A stretch of DNA of 64,000 bases from VXYL01 sp963665195 (lineage in GTDB: Bacteria; Pseudomonadota; Gammaproteobacteria; Pseudomonadales; Azotimanducaceae): contig OY762070.1 in assembly GCA_963665195.1 (NCBI GenBank), forward strand, positions 1,984,001 through 2,048,000. Direction: 5' to 3'. A program made the translations under genes and the position numbers. The notes under the pieces are model-generated. The model saw only the letters and a program-made list of their open reading frames with translations, ran no database searches and was not told the origin of the DNA. Numbering within the stretch: position 1 is the first letter of the stretch; the number at the start of each line of letters is the position of its first letter. Shown here one piece after another: positions 8,125-16,802 of this stretch.

Positions 8125-9006
8125 GTGCGAATCGCGAACCCCATGTACGACGCGGTCTTCAAGCACCTGCTTGAGGACGAGGAATCGGCGCGTCTGATCG
8201 TCGGCACGATCCTCGGCGAGCAGATCGACGAGATCGAGCTTGCGCCACAGGAAATCACCGCCCAGAACGTGACGCTGGCCCAAATCGACGTGCAGCGGCT
8301 CGACTTCGCGGCCACCGTGCGCACCGCCGACGGCGAGCGGCTGCGGGTGCTGATCGAGGTGCAGAAGTCGCACTACTCGGAGGACGTGCTGCGCTTCCGG
8401 CGCTACCTGGGGCAGCACTATGCGGAGCACGGCTACGTGACGGTTGGCGAGAAGGACGGCGGCCGGGAGCGGCGTCGAGCGCTGCCGCTGCTGACGATCT
8501 ACTTCCTCGGCCGGCGGCTGCCGAAGACGGGGGCGACGGTGCTGAAGGTGGCGCGGCGCTACTTGGACGCGGTGACGGGGGAGGAGCTACCGCAGAGGGA
8601 GGACTTCGTCGAGGCCCTGACGCACGACTGCTACGTGGTGCAGGTGCCTTTGCTGACAGACGAGCGGCGCAACGATCTGGAGAAGCTCCTGAGCATCTTC
8701 GATCAGCGCCTGCAGACGGAGGACCGCCATGTCCTGGACCTCGACCACATGGGTATGCCGCCGCAATACGCGCCGGTGCTGCGTCGCCTAGAGGCGGCCG
8801 CGGCGGACACCGCGGTGGCGGCGTCGATGGCGCTGGCGGACGAGGTGACCAGCATATGGGTGCGGCAGGAGGAGACCATCGCCGAACGCGAAGAGACCAT
8901 CGCCGAACGCGAAGAGACGATCGCCGAACACGAAGAGACCATCCGGCGCCAGAAGGCAGAGATCGACGCGCTCCATCGACGCATCCGCGGTCCTGGCGAC
9001 GGCTGA
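8125..9006 (+). CDS. Rpn/PD-(D/E)XK nuclease-family protein with C-terminal heptad repeats
   Basis: This 293-aa protein starts at GTG 8125; an ATG at 8143 is the alternative. The first 60 residues (NPMYDAVFKHLLEDEE...) and the later RVLIEVQKSH...LRFRRYLGQHY block match the Rpn recombination-promoting nuclease / PD-(D/E)XK transposase-like family, with the catalytic E-x-Q after a hydrophobic strand. Family members are DNA endonucleases linked to recombination and phage defence. The C-terminus carries a tandem seven-residue repeat EETIAER (about residues 249-276) predicted to form a charged helix or coiled coil. It sits alone between the toxin-antitoxin pair and smc. Confidence 0.8.
   Translation: MRIANPMYDAVFKHLLEDEESARLIVGTILGEQIDEIELAPQEITAQNVTLAQIDVQRLDFAATVRTADGERLRVLIEVQKSHYSEDVLRFRRYLGQHYAEHGYVTVGEKDGGRERRRALPLLTIYFLGRRLPKTGATVLKVARRYLDAVTGEELPQREDFVEALTHDCYVVQVPLLTDERRNDLEKLLSIFDQRLQTEDRHVLDLDHMGMPPQYAPVLRRLEAAAADTAVAASMALADEVTSIWVRQEETIAEREETIAEREETIAEHEETIRRQKAEIDALHRRIRGPGDG
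8869..8952 (+). repeat. 21-bp in-frame tandem repeat, about 4 units
   Basis: Units at 8869-8889, 8890-8910, 8911-8931 and a diverged 8932-8952 each encode EETIAER or a close variant. Near-identity at the DNA level points to slippage expansion. Copy number may vary between strains. Confidence 0.9.
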
Positions 9007-9233
9007 CCAGCGAGCGCGGCAGGTTGGAGGCACCGTCAAGGAGTCCGTCCAAGAACGGCGGCGCATACGCCCTGGTGCCCGGGGAGTTCCATTCGGGAGG
9101 CAGACGCGGTCATGGACGCGCATCTCTTGGCGATGCACCGCAACTGCCGACATCGCGGGCATTTTGCAATTGACAACACGCCAACAGCCGTGTTTTGGTA
9201 CGTGCTTACGACAAAGGGATTCGTCGTTCGCCG

Positions 9234-12200
9234 ATGCGACTGAAGGAAATCAAGCTCGCCGGGTTCAAATCCTTTGTGGACCCCACGACGGTGAGGTTGC
9301 CGGGCAACCGCAACGCCGTCGTCGGCCCCAACGGCTGCGGCAAATCCAACGTCATCGACGCCGTGCGCTGGGTGATGGGCGAGAGCTCCGCGAAGCAGCT
9401 GCGCGGCGCATCCCTCACCGACGTGATCTTCAACGGCTCCGGGGCGCGCGGGCCGACCGGCCTCGCCTCCATCGAACTGCTCTTCGACAACCGCGACGGG
9501 CGCGTCGGCGGCGAGTTCGCGCAATACGCGGAGATCGCCATCCGCCGCGACGTGAGCCGCGTCGCGCAGTCGAGCTACTACCTGAACGGCACCAAGTGCC
9601 GGCGGCGGGACATCGCGGACGTCTTCCTCGGCACCGGCTTCGGGCCGCGCAGCTACTCCATCATCGAGCAGGGGATGATCTCGCAGCTCGTCGAAGCGAA
9701 GCCGGAAGAGCTGCGCGCGTATCTCGAGGAGGCGGCGGGCATCTCGCGCTACAAGGAGCGGCGGCGGGAGACGCAGAACCGCATTCGCCACACCGAGGAG
9801 AATCTGGCGCGGCTCACGGACCTGTGCGAGGAACTCGCCCGCCAGCTCGCGCATCTGAAGCGCCAGGCCAAGGCCGCGGAGCGCTTCCGGGAACTGAAGG
9901 AAGAGCAGCGCCAGCGCACCGCCGAGCTGCACGCCATTCGCATCAACGCCAACATCGCCGAAGCCGAGCGGGAAACCGCCAAGGCGCAGGCGCTCGGCGT
10001 CGAGCACGAGGCGGCGCTTGCCGACAAGCAGAGCTTGGAGACGGCCTTGGAGCGCAGCCGTGCGGACCATGAGGAGAAGGCGGACGAGATCAACGAAACG
10101 CAGGGCCGCTACTACCAGGTTCGGGCGGACGTGGCGCGGCTGGAACAGGCCATCGACTTCAATCGCGAGCGCGTGCGGCAACTGGAGGAGGACGCCGCGG
10201 CGGTGGCGGAACAGAGCCGCCAAGCCGCCGCCCAGCTCGGTTCCGATGCCCAGCGCATCCGTGAGCTGCAGGAGCGCATCGCTGCGAGCAAGCCGAGCCT
10301 CGAGGAAGCCGCGGCTCGCGATGTCCTGGCGGCGGAGAGGCTTGAGGAGTTCGAGACGAAGGCCCGCGCGGCGCAGCGCGGCTGGGACGATTTCAGCGCC
10401 CGGCGGCATGGCAACGAGCGGCAGCGGGACGCGCAGGAGGGGCGCATCGAGTACGGCGAGCGAGCGCTCGCTCGGCTGCGCGAACGGGCTTCGAGCCTGG
10501 ATGCCGAGCCGGCGGCGCCGAACGCGGACGGCTTGGAGTCGCAAGCCGGGGAGTTGGCTGCTGCCGAGCGGGCGCATGAAGCCGCGGCGGCCGCGGTGGA
10601 TGCCAACCGCGAAGCGGCGGCGGCGGCGACGGACGCGGTGCGGCACAGCGAGCAGGCGTTGGCGACTGCGAGCGCCGAAGCGCAGCAGCAGCGGCGCGAC
10701 CTGGCGGCGATGGCCGCCGTGCAGGAGGCAGCGCTCGGACGCGAGGCGGCGTCGCCCGGTGCGGTGCAGGAGTGGCTCGATGCGAACGGACTCACGGATG
10801 CGCCGCGGCTCGGCGAGCGGCTTGCCGTCGAGGCGGGCTGGGAACGCGCCGCGGAACTGGTGCTCGGCAGCCGCATCCAGGCCGTGGCGGTGGATGACGA
10901 CGCGGCGTTCGCGGCGAGCCTCGAAGAACTGCCGCAGGGGCAGGTCACGCTGCTTGCCGGCAGCGCGGCGCCGACTCGGGACGGCGACCTCAAGCGGCTC
11001 GCGGACTTCGTGCAGGGCGGTACGGGTTCGCTGCTCGCCGGCGTGTTCGCCGCCGAGTCGCTGGCCGAGGCGTTGGCCGCGCGCCCGCGCTTGGCACCAG
11101 GGCAGAGCATCGTCACCAAGAGCGGCCTGTGGCTGGGCGCGGACTGGCTGCGGGTGGAGAGAGGCGCGGATGCCGAGACCGGAGTGCTCACTCGGGCCAA
11201 GGCGTTGGAGGCTCTGGAAGCCGACGTCGCCGAGGCGGACGCCCGCGCCGAGTTCTGCGAAGAGGCCTTGCTCGCCGCCCGAGGGCGCGCGGCGGCGCTG
11301 GCCGAAGAACGCGATGCCCTGCAACAGCAGCGCTCCGAGGCAGCGGCTGCGGCGTCCCGGGCCAGGGCCGAGTACGACGCGCATCGGGCCAGGCAAGCCG
11401 AAGCCATCGCGCGGGCCGAACGCACCGCTGGCGAACGGCGCGAGGTGGCGGCGCAGATCGGCGCCGAAACCGACGCCGTGGAGGCCGCTCGGAACGAGCT
11501 TGCGGAGCTCGCTACGGCTGCCGATGCGCTTGCCGACGAAGGTCGCCGCTTGGCGCAGCTTCGCGAGCGGCTCGGCGCAGACCTCGACGCGGTGCGCAAC
11601 GCCGCCCGAGAGGCGACCCACGCGCACGACCACGAACGCGTCGAGCACCAGAGCCTGATCGCCATGCTGAGCGCCACCGAGACCAGTCGCGAGCGACTGC
11701 AGAGCCAGCGACAGGAGTTCGCGCGGCGCGGCGAAGAACTGCAGGTTGCGATCGCCGAGGCCGAGGACCAAGCGCCAGCGCTCAAGGAAGACCTGCAAGA
11801 GAAGATCGCGGCGCGGGTTGCCATCGAAGCGGAACTGCTCAAGCACCGCCGCGAGGCGGAGGCCATCGAGACGCAGATCCGCGCCCTCACCGGAAGGCGC
11901 GGCGAAGCCGAGCAACAGGTCGAGGCTGTGCGCAGCCGCCTTGAGGCTGTGCGCATGGAATGCGAACGGCTCGCTGCGCACCGGCAGGACTTGGATGCGC
12001 GCCTCGCCGAGACCGGCATCGACCTGGCCACCGCGACGAGCGCCCTGCCCGAGGACGCCGCGGAGACCGCTTGGGTCGAGACCCTGGAATCCCTCGACCG
12101 CCGCATCGGCCGCTTGGGCCCCATCAACCTTGCCGCCATCGACGAGTACGAGACGCAGTCCGAACGCAAGGAATACCTCGATCGTCAGCATCCAGACCTC

Positions 12201-12728
12201 GAAACCGCGCTGGAAACGCTGCGCGGCGCCATTCGCCGCATCGACCGGGACACGCGCACGCGCTTCAAGGAAACGTTCGATGAAGTGAACCAGCATCTGA
12301 AGGTCTTGTTCCCCAAGGTCTTCGGCGGCGGCCATGCCTATCTGGAACTGGCCGGCGAAGACTGGCTGGACACAGGCGTGTCGCTCATGGCGCAGCCGCC
12401 GGGCAAGCGCAATGCCAGCATCCAACTGCTGTCCGGCGGCGAGAAGGCGCTGACCGCGATTGCGCTCATCTTCGCCATCTTCCAGCTCAATCCGAGCCCG
12501 GTATGTCTGCTCGACGAGGTGGACGCGCCGCTCGATGATGTGAACGTCGTGCGTTTCGCGGAACTGATTCGCGAGATGTCGGACCAAGTGCAGTTCGTGG
12601 TCATCACCCACAACAAGCAGACCATCGAGATGGCGGACCATCTCCTCGGCGTGACCATGCAGGAGGCGGGCGTCTCAAGGCTGGTTTCCGTCGATGTGGA
12701 ACAAGCCGCGCTGATGGCGGCAGGCTAG
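9234..12728 (+). CDS. smc: chromosome partition protein Smc
   Basis: This 1164-aa SMC ATPase organises and condenses the chromosome with ScpA/ScpB. The ATP-binding head starts at once (Walker A GPNGCGKSN, residues 31-39). A long charged coiled coil leads to a hinge around residues 500-650, then a return coil. The C-terminal head holds the signature LLSGGEKAL and Walker B VCLLDEVDAPLDD. The length is the family norm. The ATG at 9234 gives the conserved MRLKEIKLAGFKSF beginning; an upstream TTG-type extension is not needed. It is followed by zipA and ligA, a gammaproteobacterial order. The opposite strand holds a 1201-codon open frame that is only a shadow of this GC-rich gene. Confidence 0.97.
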   Translation: MRLKEIKLAGFKSFVDPTTVRLPGNRNAVVGPNGCGKSNVIDAVRWVMGESSAKQLRGASLTDVIFNGSGARGPTGLASIELLFDNRDGRVGGEFAQYAEIAIRRDVSRVAQSSYYLNGTKCRRRDIADVFLGTGFGPRSYSIIEQGMISQLVEAKPEELRAYLEEAAGISRYKERRRETQNRIRHTEENLARLTDLCEELARQLAHLKRQAKAAERFRELKEEQRQRTAELHAIRINANIAEAERETAKAQALGVEHEAALADKQSLETALERSRADHEEKADEINETQGRYYQVRADVARLEQAIDFNRERVRQLEEDAAAVAEQSRQAAAQLGSDAQRIRELQERIAASKPSLEEAAARDVLAAERLEEFETKARAAQRGWDDFSARRHGNERQRDAQEGRIEYGERALARLRERASSLDAEPAAPNADGLESQAGELAAAERAHEAAAAAVDANREAAAAATDAVRHSEQALATASAEAQQQRRDLAAMAAVQEAALGREAASPGAVQEWLDANGLTDAPRLGERLAVEAGWERAAELVLGSRIQAVAVDDDAAFAASLEELPQGQVTLLAGSAAPTRDGDLKRLADFVQGGTGSLLAGVFAAESLAEALAARPRLAPGQSIVTKSGLWLGADWLRVERGADAETGVLTRAKALEALEADVAEADARAEFCEEALLAARGRAAALAEERDALQQQRSEAAAAASRARAEYDAHRARQAEAIARAERTAGERREVAAQIGAETDAVEAARNELAELATAADALADEGRRLAQLRERLGADLDAVRNAAREATHAHDHERVEHQSLIAMLSATETSRERLQSQRQEFARRGEELQVAIAEAEDQAPALKEDLQEKIAARVAIEAELLKHRREAEAIETQIRALTGRRGEAEQQVEAVRSRLEAVRMECERLAAHRQDLDARLAETGIDLATATSALPEDAAETAWVETLESLDRRIGRLGPINLAAIDEYETQSERKEYLDRQHPDLETALETLRGAIRRIDRDTRTRFKETFDEVNQHLKVLFPKVFGGGHAYLELAGEDWLDTGVSLMAQPPGKRNASIQLLSGGEKALTAIALIFAIFQLNPSPVCLLDEVDAPLDDVNVVRFAELIREMSDQVQFVVITHNKQTIEMADHLLGVTMQEAGVSRLVSVDVEQAALMAAG

Positions 12729-12751
12729 CAACGCGCAGGGGGCCGAGCGCG

Positions 12752-13570
12752 ATGGGCATGAAGGAATACGTACTCTGGGGCGGCGGCGCGGTGGTCGCCA
12801 TCGTCGTCCTGCACGGGCTTTGGAAGTGGTGGCAGGCGCGGCGCGCTGCGCCTCCGGTTGAGGAAGATGCGCCGGTCGAGGAGCCGCAACAGATGGACAT
12901 CTTGGATCCGCCCGTGCTCATGGAAGAAGATCGGGACGCGCCCGAGGGCGAACGCCTCGAACCCACCGTGACGCCGCCACAGGGAGACGCGAACGCCGCC
13001 CGCCGGGTGCAGATCGCCGGCAAGCGCACGGAACCCACCAAACCTCGCGAAGGGTGGAGTTTCAGAGGCGGGGACAGAGGAGAAGGGGAAGCCGACGAGG
13101 CCGAAGCCGCCACGGAAGAATCCGCAGAGGATGCCGCGCAAGAAGACGCCGCCCAGAACGACGTCATCGTCATCTGGCTGACCGCGCAGGAGACGGAGAT
13201 CGAGGGGCCAGCGTTGCTCGATGCAATGCAGGCCAGCGGCATCAGCTACGGCGACGACGGTCTGTTCCGCAAGTTCGATCAGCACAGCGACGAGGAAATC
13301 TTCACCATCGCCAACGGCATCGAGCCGGGCACTTTCGACCTCGCCGATCTCGACGAACTGAAGACGCCGGGCATCGTCCTGCTGCTGCGCCTGCAGCGCG
13401 CGGACCACGCGGTGGAGGCGTTCCAGGAAATGCTCGATGTGGCCCAGGAACTCGGCAACACGCTCGGCGCGGAGTTGAAGGACGAGCACATGAGCGACCT
13501 ATCCGCGCAAGTGATCGAGCACTGCCGGCAGCGCATTCGGGACTTCAAGCGCCGCGCCATGCGCACCTGA
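12752..13570 (+). CDS. zipA: cell division protein ZipA
   Basis: This 272-aa protein has the ZipA layout. An N-terminal membrane anchor (residues 5-24, followed by WKWWQARR) comes first. A long acidic Pro/Glu-rich linker (about 30-135) follows. The C-terminal domain (about 138-265, starting NDVIVIWLTAQ) binds the C-terminal tail of FtsZ and tethers the Z ring to the membrane. Its place between smc and ligA matches other Gammaproteobacteria and supports that assignment for the genome. The stop is 1 base before the ligA ATG. Confidence 0.9.
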   Translation: MGMKEYVLWGGGAVVAIVVLHGLWKWWQARRAAPPVEEDAPVEEPQQMDILDPPVLMEEDRDAPEGERLEPTVTPPQGDANAARRVQIAGKRTEPTKPREGWSFRGGDRGEGEADEAEAATEESAEDAAQEDAAQNDVIVIWLTAQETEIEGPALLDAMQASGISYGDDGLFRKFDQHSDEEIFTIANGIEPGTFDLADLDELKTPGIVLLLRLQRADHAVEAFQEMLDVAQELGNTLGAELKDEHMSDLSAQVIEHCRQRIRDFKRRAMRT

Positions 13571-13571
13571 C

Positions 13572-15605
13572 ATGACCACGGCGGACGCTGCTGCGCAGGA
13601 GGCGGCGGAACTGCGCGCCGCGCTCAACCGCCACCTGCATCGCTACCACGTTCTGGATGATCCCGATATCTCGGACGCCGAATACGATGCGCTATTCGAT
13701 CGCTTGGTCGAGATCGAAGCGGCGAACCCGGCGCTCGTGGTTGCCGACTCGCCCACTCAGCGCGTCGGTGCTGCGCCGTCGGAAAAGTTCGCCGAAGTGC
13801 GCCACGAGATTCCCATGCTGTCGCTGGACAAATGCTCCACCAAGGACGAGCTCGATGCTTGGCAGGAACGCTGCCAGCGGCTCCTGGACGACGGCGATGA
13901 GATGTCGTACTTCTGCGAACCGAAGATCGACGGCGTGGCGGTGAGCCTGCTGTATCGAGACGGCGAGCTGGTGCGCGGGGCTACGCGAGGCAATGGCGAA
14001 ACCGGCGAGGACATCACGGCGAACGTGCGCACCATCGGCGCCATTCCGCTGACGCTGAGGGGTACCGATGCGCCGCCGATCCTGGAAGTGCGCGGCGAGG
14101 TGTACATGCCGATCCGCGGCTTTCTGGAGTTCAATGAAAAAGCTGCAAAAACCGGCGAGCGGCCCATCGTCAACCCGCGCAACGGCGCAGCGGGGAGTCT
14201 GCGGCAATTGGATCCCAAGGTGACCAGCAAGCGGCCGCTGTCCATGTTCTGCTACAGCGTCGGCCAAGCGCCCGGCTGGCAGCCGAGCCGGCACTCCGAA
14301 GTGATCGAGAGATTCAAGGCGTGGGGCCTGCGCATCAACGAGCGCGGCAGCGTGCAGGCGAACCTCAAGACCTGCGCGGAGTACATCCGGGCGCTGGAGG
14401 CGGATCGCGACGATCTCGGCTACGCCATCGACGGCGCAGTGGTGAAAGTGGACGAGTTCGCGCTCCGCGACAAGCTCGGCCAAGTGACACGCAAGCCGCG
14501 CTGGGCCATCGCCTACAAGTACCCCGCCGAAGAGGCGAGCACGGTGCTGGAAGACGTCGACTTCCAGGTGGGCCGAACGGGCGCCATCACCCCGGTAGCA
14601 AAACTGAAGCCGGTGTTCGTTGGCGGCGTCACGGTTTCCAACGCCACGCTGCACAACATGGACGAAGTGGCGCGGCTGGATCTGCGCATCGGCGACACGG
14701 TGATGATCCATCGCGCCGGCGATGTGATTCCGCGCGTGACGAAGGCCATCGAGGCGAAGCGGCCGGACGATGCGCGACGGGTACGCATGCCGGAGGAATG
14801 CCCGATCTGCGCCTCTCCCATCGTTCGACCGGAAGGCGAGGTGGTGGCGCGCTGCAGCGGCGGCCTTAAGTGCCGGGCGCAGCGCAAGGAGCGGCTGCGG
14901 CACTTCGCTTCACGGCTTGCCTTGGACATCGAAGGGCTGGGCGACAAGCTCCTGGACCAATTGCTGGCGGCGGAGTTGGTGAGCGATCCGGCGGACCTCT
15001 ACGGCCTCACCAAGGAGCAGCTCGCGGAACTCGAACGAATGGGCGAGAAGTCCGCCGAGAACGTGCTGGCCGCACTGGCGGCAAGCAAGGAGACGACCTT
15101 CGCTCGCTTCATCTACGCGCTCGGCATCCGCGAAGTGGGGGAGACCACGGCGGCGGCGCTGGCGGCGCGCTATCGAACATTGGATGCACTGCTCGAGGCG
15201 GATGCTGAGTCGCTTCAAGACGTCGAGGATGTCGGGCCCATCGTCGCGGGGAAGGTTGTCGAGTTCTTCGGCGACGAGGACAGTCGGACGCTGGCGAAGA
15301 AGCTGCATGAGGACGTTGGGGTGCGTTGGGAAGTGCCTGCGGCGGCGACCGAAGCAGAAGCGCCGCCCCTTGCCGGACAGACGTGGGTGCTGACCGGAAC
15401 CCTCGAAGCCATGTCGCGCAACGATGCGAAGGCGGCGCTCGGCGCTCTCGGCGCGCGGGTGGCTGGTTCCGTGTCGAAGAAGACGTCACAAGTGGTTGCC
15501 GGTCCCGGCGCCGGCAGCAAGCTCGCGAAGGCGGAGGAACTCGAGATTCCGGTGATGGACGAAGAGGAATTCATGGCTTTCCTGAAGGTACGCGCCGATG
15601 GCTAG
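13572..15605 (+). CDS. ligA: NAD-dependent DNA ligase LigA
   Basis: The protein is 677 aa, the standard length. The adenylation domain holds the catalytic lysine in KIDG (Lys118) and the NAD-binding Ia domain at the N-terminus (RYHVLDDPDISDAEYD). An OB fold, a four-cysteine zinc finger (CPIC ... C ... C, about residues 414-436), helix-hairpin-helix repeats and a C-terminal BRCT domain (from about 595, GQTWVLTGTLE) follow. It seals nicks in replication and repair. Start and stop are tightly packed with zipA (1 base apart) and the next gene (8-base overlap). Confidence 0.98.
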   Translation: MTTADAAAQEAAELRAALNRHLHRYHVLDDPDISDAEYDALFDRLVEIEAANPALVVADSPTQRVGAAPSEKFAEVRHEIPMLSLDKCSTKDELDAWQERCQRLLDDGDEMSYFCEPKIDGVAVSLLYRDGELVRGATRGNGETGEDITANVRTIGAIPLTLRGTDAPPILEVRGEVYMPIRGFLEFNEKAAKTGERPIVNPRNGAAGSLRQLDPKVTSKRPLSMFCYSVGQAPGWQPSRHSEVIERFKAWGLRINERGSVQANLKTCAEYIRALEADRDDLGYAIDGAVVKVDEFALRDKLGQVTRKPRWAIAYKYPAEEASTVLEDVDFQVGRTGAITPVAKLKPVFVGGVTVSNATLHNMDEVARLDLRIGDTVMIHRAGDVIPRVTKAIEAKRPDDARRVRMPEECPICASPIVRPEGEVVARCSGGLKCRAQRKERLRHFASRLALDIEGLGDKLLDQLLAAELVSDPADLYGLTKEQLAELERMGEKSAENVLAALAASKETTFARFIYALGIREVGETTAAALAARYRTLDALLEADAESLQDVEDVGPIVAGKVVEFFGDEDSRTLAKKLHEDVGVRWEVPAAATEAEAPPLAGQTWVLTGTLEAMSRNDAKAALGALGARVAGSVSKKTSQVVAGPGAGSKLAKAEELEIPVMDEEEFMAFLKVRADG

Positions 15606-16215
15606 CTCCGAACCCCTCGCTTCCTCGGCGCTCGGATTGGTCGCCGCGTTGTGCTTTCTGCTGACCGGCTGCGCATCGGCACCTAAGCAGCCCGACGATC
15701 TGTGCGCGATCTTCCAGGAGCGCGGAAGCTGGTTTCGCGCCGCCCGCGCCGCCGAGCGTCGTTGGCAGGTTGCCAGCCCCATCATGATGGCCGTGATGCA
15801 CAAGGAGTCCGCCTACGATGCCCATGCGCGACCGCCGCGCTCGAAGCTCTTGTGGGTGATTCCGTGGCGCCGAGAGTCTTCCGCGTTCGGGTTCGCCCAA
15901 GCCACGGACGCCGCTTGGCAGGACTACCTGAAGGCGACTCGCAATCGCTTCGCCGAACGCGACGACTTCGCCGACGCCGTGGATTTCGTTGGCTGGTATC
16001 TGGATCGAGCGCACCGCCAAGCGCGCATTCCCCGCACCGACGCCCGCAGCCTGTATGTGGCGTACTACGCCGGCGTCGGCGGCTACCAGCGCGGCACTTG
16101 GCGCAACAACGCCTGGCTGAAGGGCGCTGCCGACAAGGTGGCCGCGCGCAGCAGCCGCTATGAGAAACAGCTCGAATCCTGCAAGCTGAACCGGCGCCGG
16201 CTCTGGTTCGGCTAG
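15598..16215 (+). CDS. lytic-transglycosylase-like lipoprotein
   Basis: The protein is 205 aa. A lipoprotein signal peptide ends in the lipobox LTGC (Cys at about residue 24). The mature part has an SLT-like pattern: a likely catalytic Glu in MHKESAYD, then SSAFGFAQATDAAWQDY, and a late AYYAGVGGYQRG motif comparable to the GxxQ and AYNAG motifs of family 1 transglycosylases. It would act on peptidoglycan from a membrane anchor. The ATG overlaps the ligA stop by 8 bases, so it is probably translated from the same message. Catalytic activity is inferred. Confidence 0.8.
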   Translation: MASSEPLASSALGLVAALCFLLTGCASAPKQPDDLCAIFQERGSWFRAARAAERRWQVASPIMMAVMHKESAYDAHARPPRSKLLWVIPWRRESSAFGFAQATDAAWQDYLKATRNRFAERDDFADAVDFVGWYLDRAHRQARIPRTDARSLYVAYYAGVGGYQRGTWRNNAWLKGAADKVAARSSRYEKQLESCKLNRRRLWFG

Positions 16216-16239
16216 CGCTGCCACACAAGGACGCACGAC

Positions 16240-16749
16240 ATGCCCAAGCTGACCCAGAACGAAATCCAAGAGTTCCTCGCCAAGCCGGGCGTGCTCATGC
16301 GCATCGGCGTGGTGCGCGAAGACGGCAGTCCGCTGGTGACGCCGATCTGGTTCCTCTACGAAGACGACGCCATCTACTTCACCCCGCGCAAGCGCTCGGC
16401 CTGGTTCGACTGCCTGCGCCGGGACCCGCGAGTCGCGCTCTGCATCGACGAGACCGACCGGCCGTACCGCAAGGTGCTGCTCGAAGGCGCCGCGGAACTG
16501 GTCCACGACATCGGCGAGGACGACGTCTGGCGCGACCTCTACCGCCGCATCGCCCGCCGCTACGTGCCGCCGGAGGGGGCGGAGGCCTACATCCAGAACA
16601 CCATCGAGCAGCCGCGCGGCCTCTACCGCCTGCCGCTAGCCGCGGCCAAGCTGACGACATGGCGGATGCCCGTGCGCGGCGAGGCGGGAGAAGGCATCTG
16701 GCACCACCGCTACTACGAGGAAGGAGCGGCGTTCCGGAACCGGGTGTAG
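16240..16749 (+). CDS. pyridoxamine 5'-phosphate oxidase-like flavoprotein (PPOX family)
   Basis: The 169-aa single-domain protein has the split-barrel PPOX fold: a first strand block with DGSPLVTPIWFLYEDDAIYF, then a RKRSAWFDCLRRDPRVALCID segment typical of FMN- or F420-binding members, and a closing GLYRLPL strand. Members of this broad family reduce varied substrates with FMN or F420; the substrate cannot be read from sequence. It starts 24 bases after the preceding gene with the ATG at 16240. Confidence 0.8.
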   Translation: MPKLTQNEIQEFLAKPGVLMRIGVVREDGSPLVTPIWFLYEDDAIYFTPRKRSAWFDCLRRDPRVALCIDETDRPYRKVLLEGAAELVHDIGEDDVWRDLYRRIARRYVPPEGAEAYIQNTIEQPRGLYRLPLAAAKLTTWRMPVRGEAGEGIWHHRYYEEGAAFRNRV

Positions 16750-16802
16750 GTCGCCTCGGTGCTATGCTCCGGCCTTGGATCAGTCGTCAAGGGGGAAGCG
16801 GC

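Noticed and set aside
9036..12641. 1201-codon open frame on the minus strand opposite smc
   Set aside because: It mirrors the codon positions of the GC-rich smc gene, is rich in Arg/Leu/His shadow text and has no domains; smc is certain.
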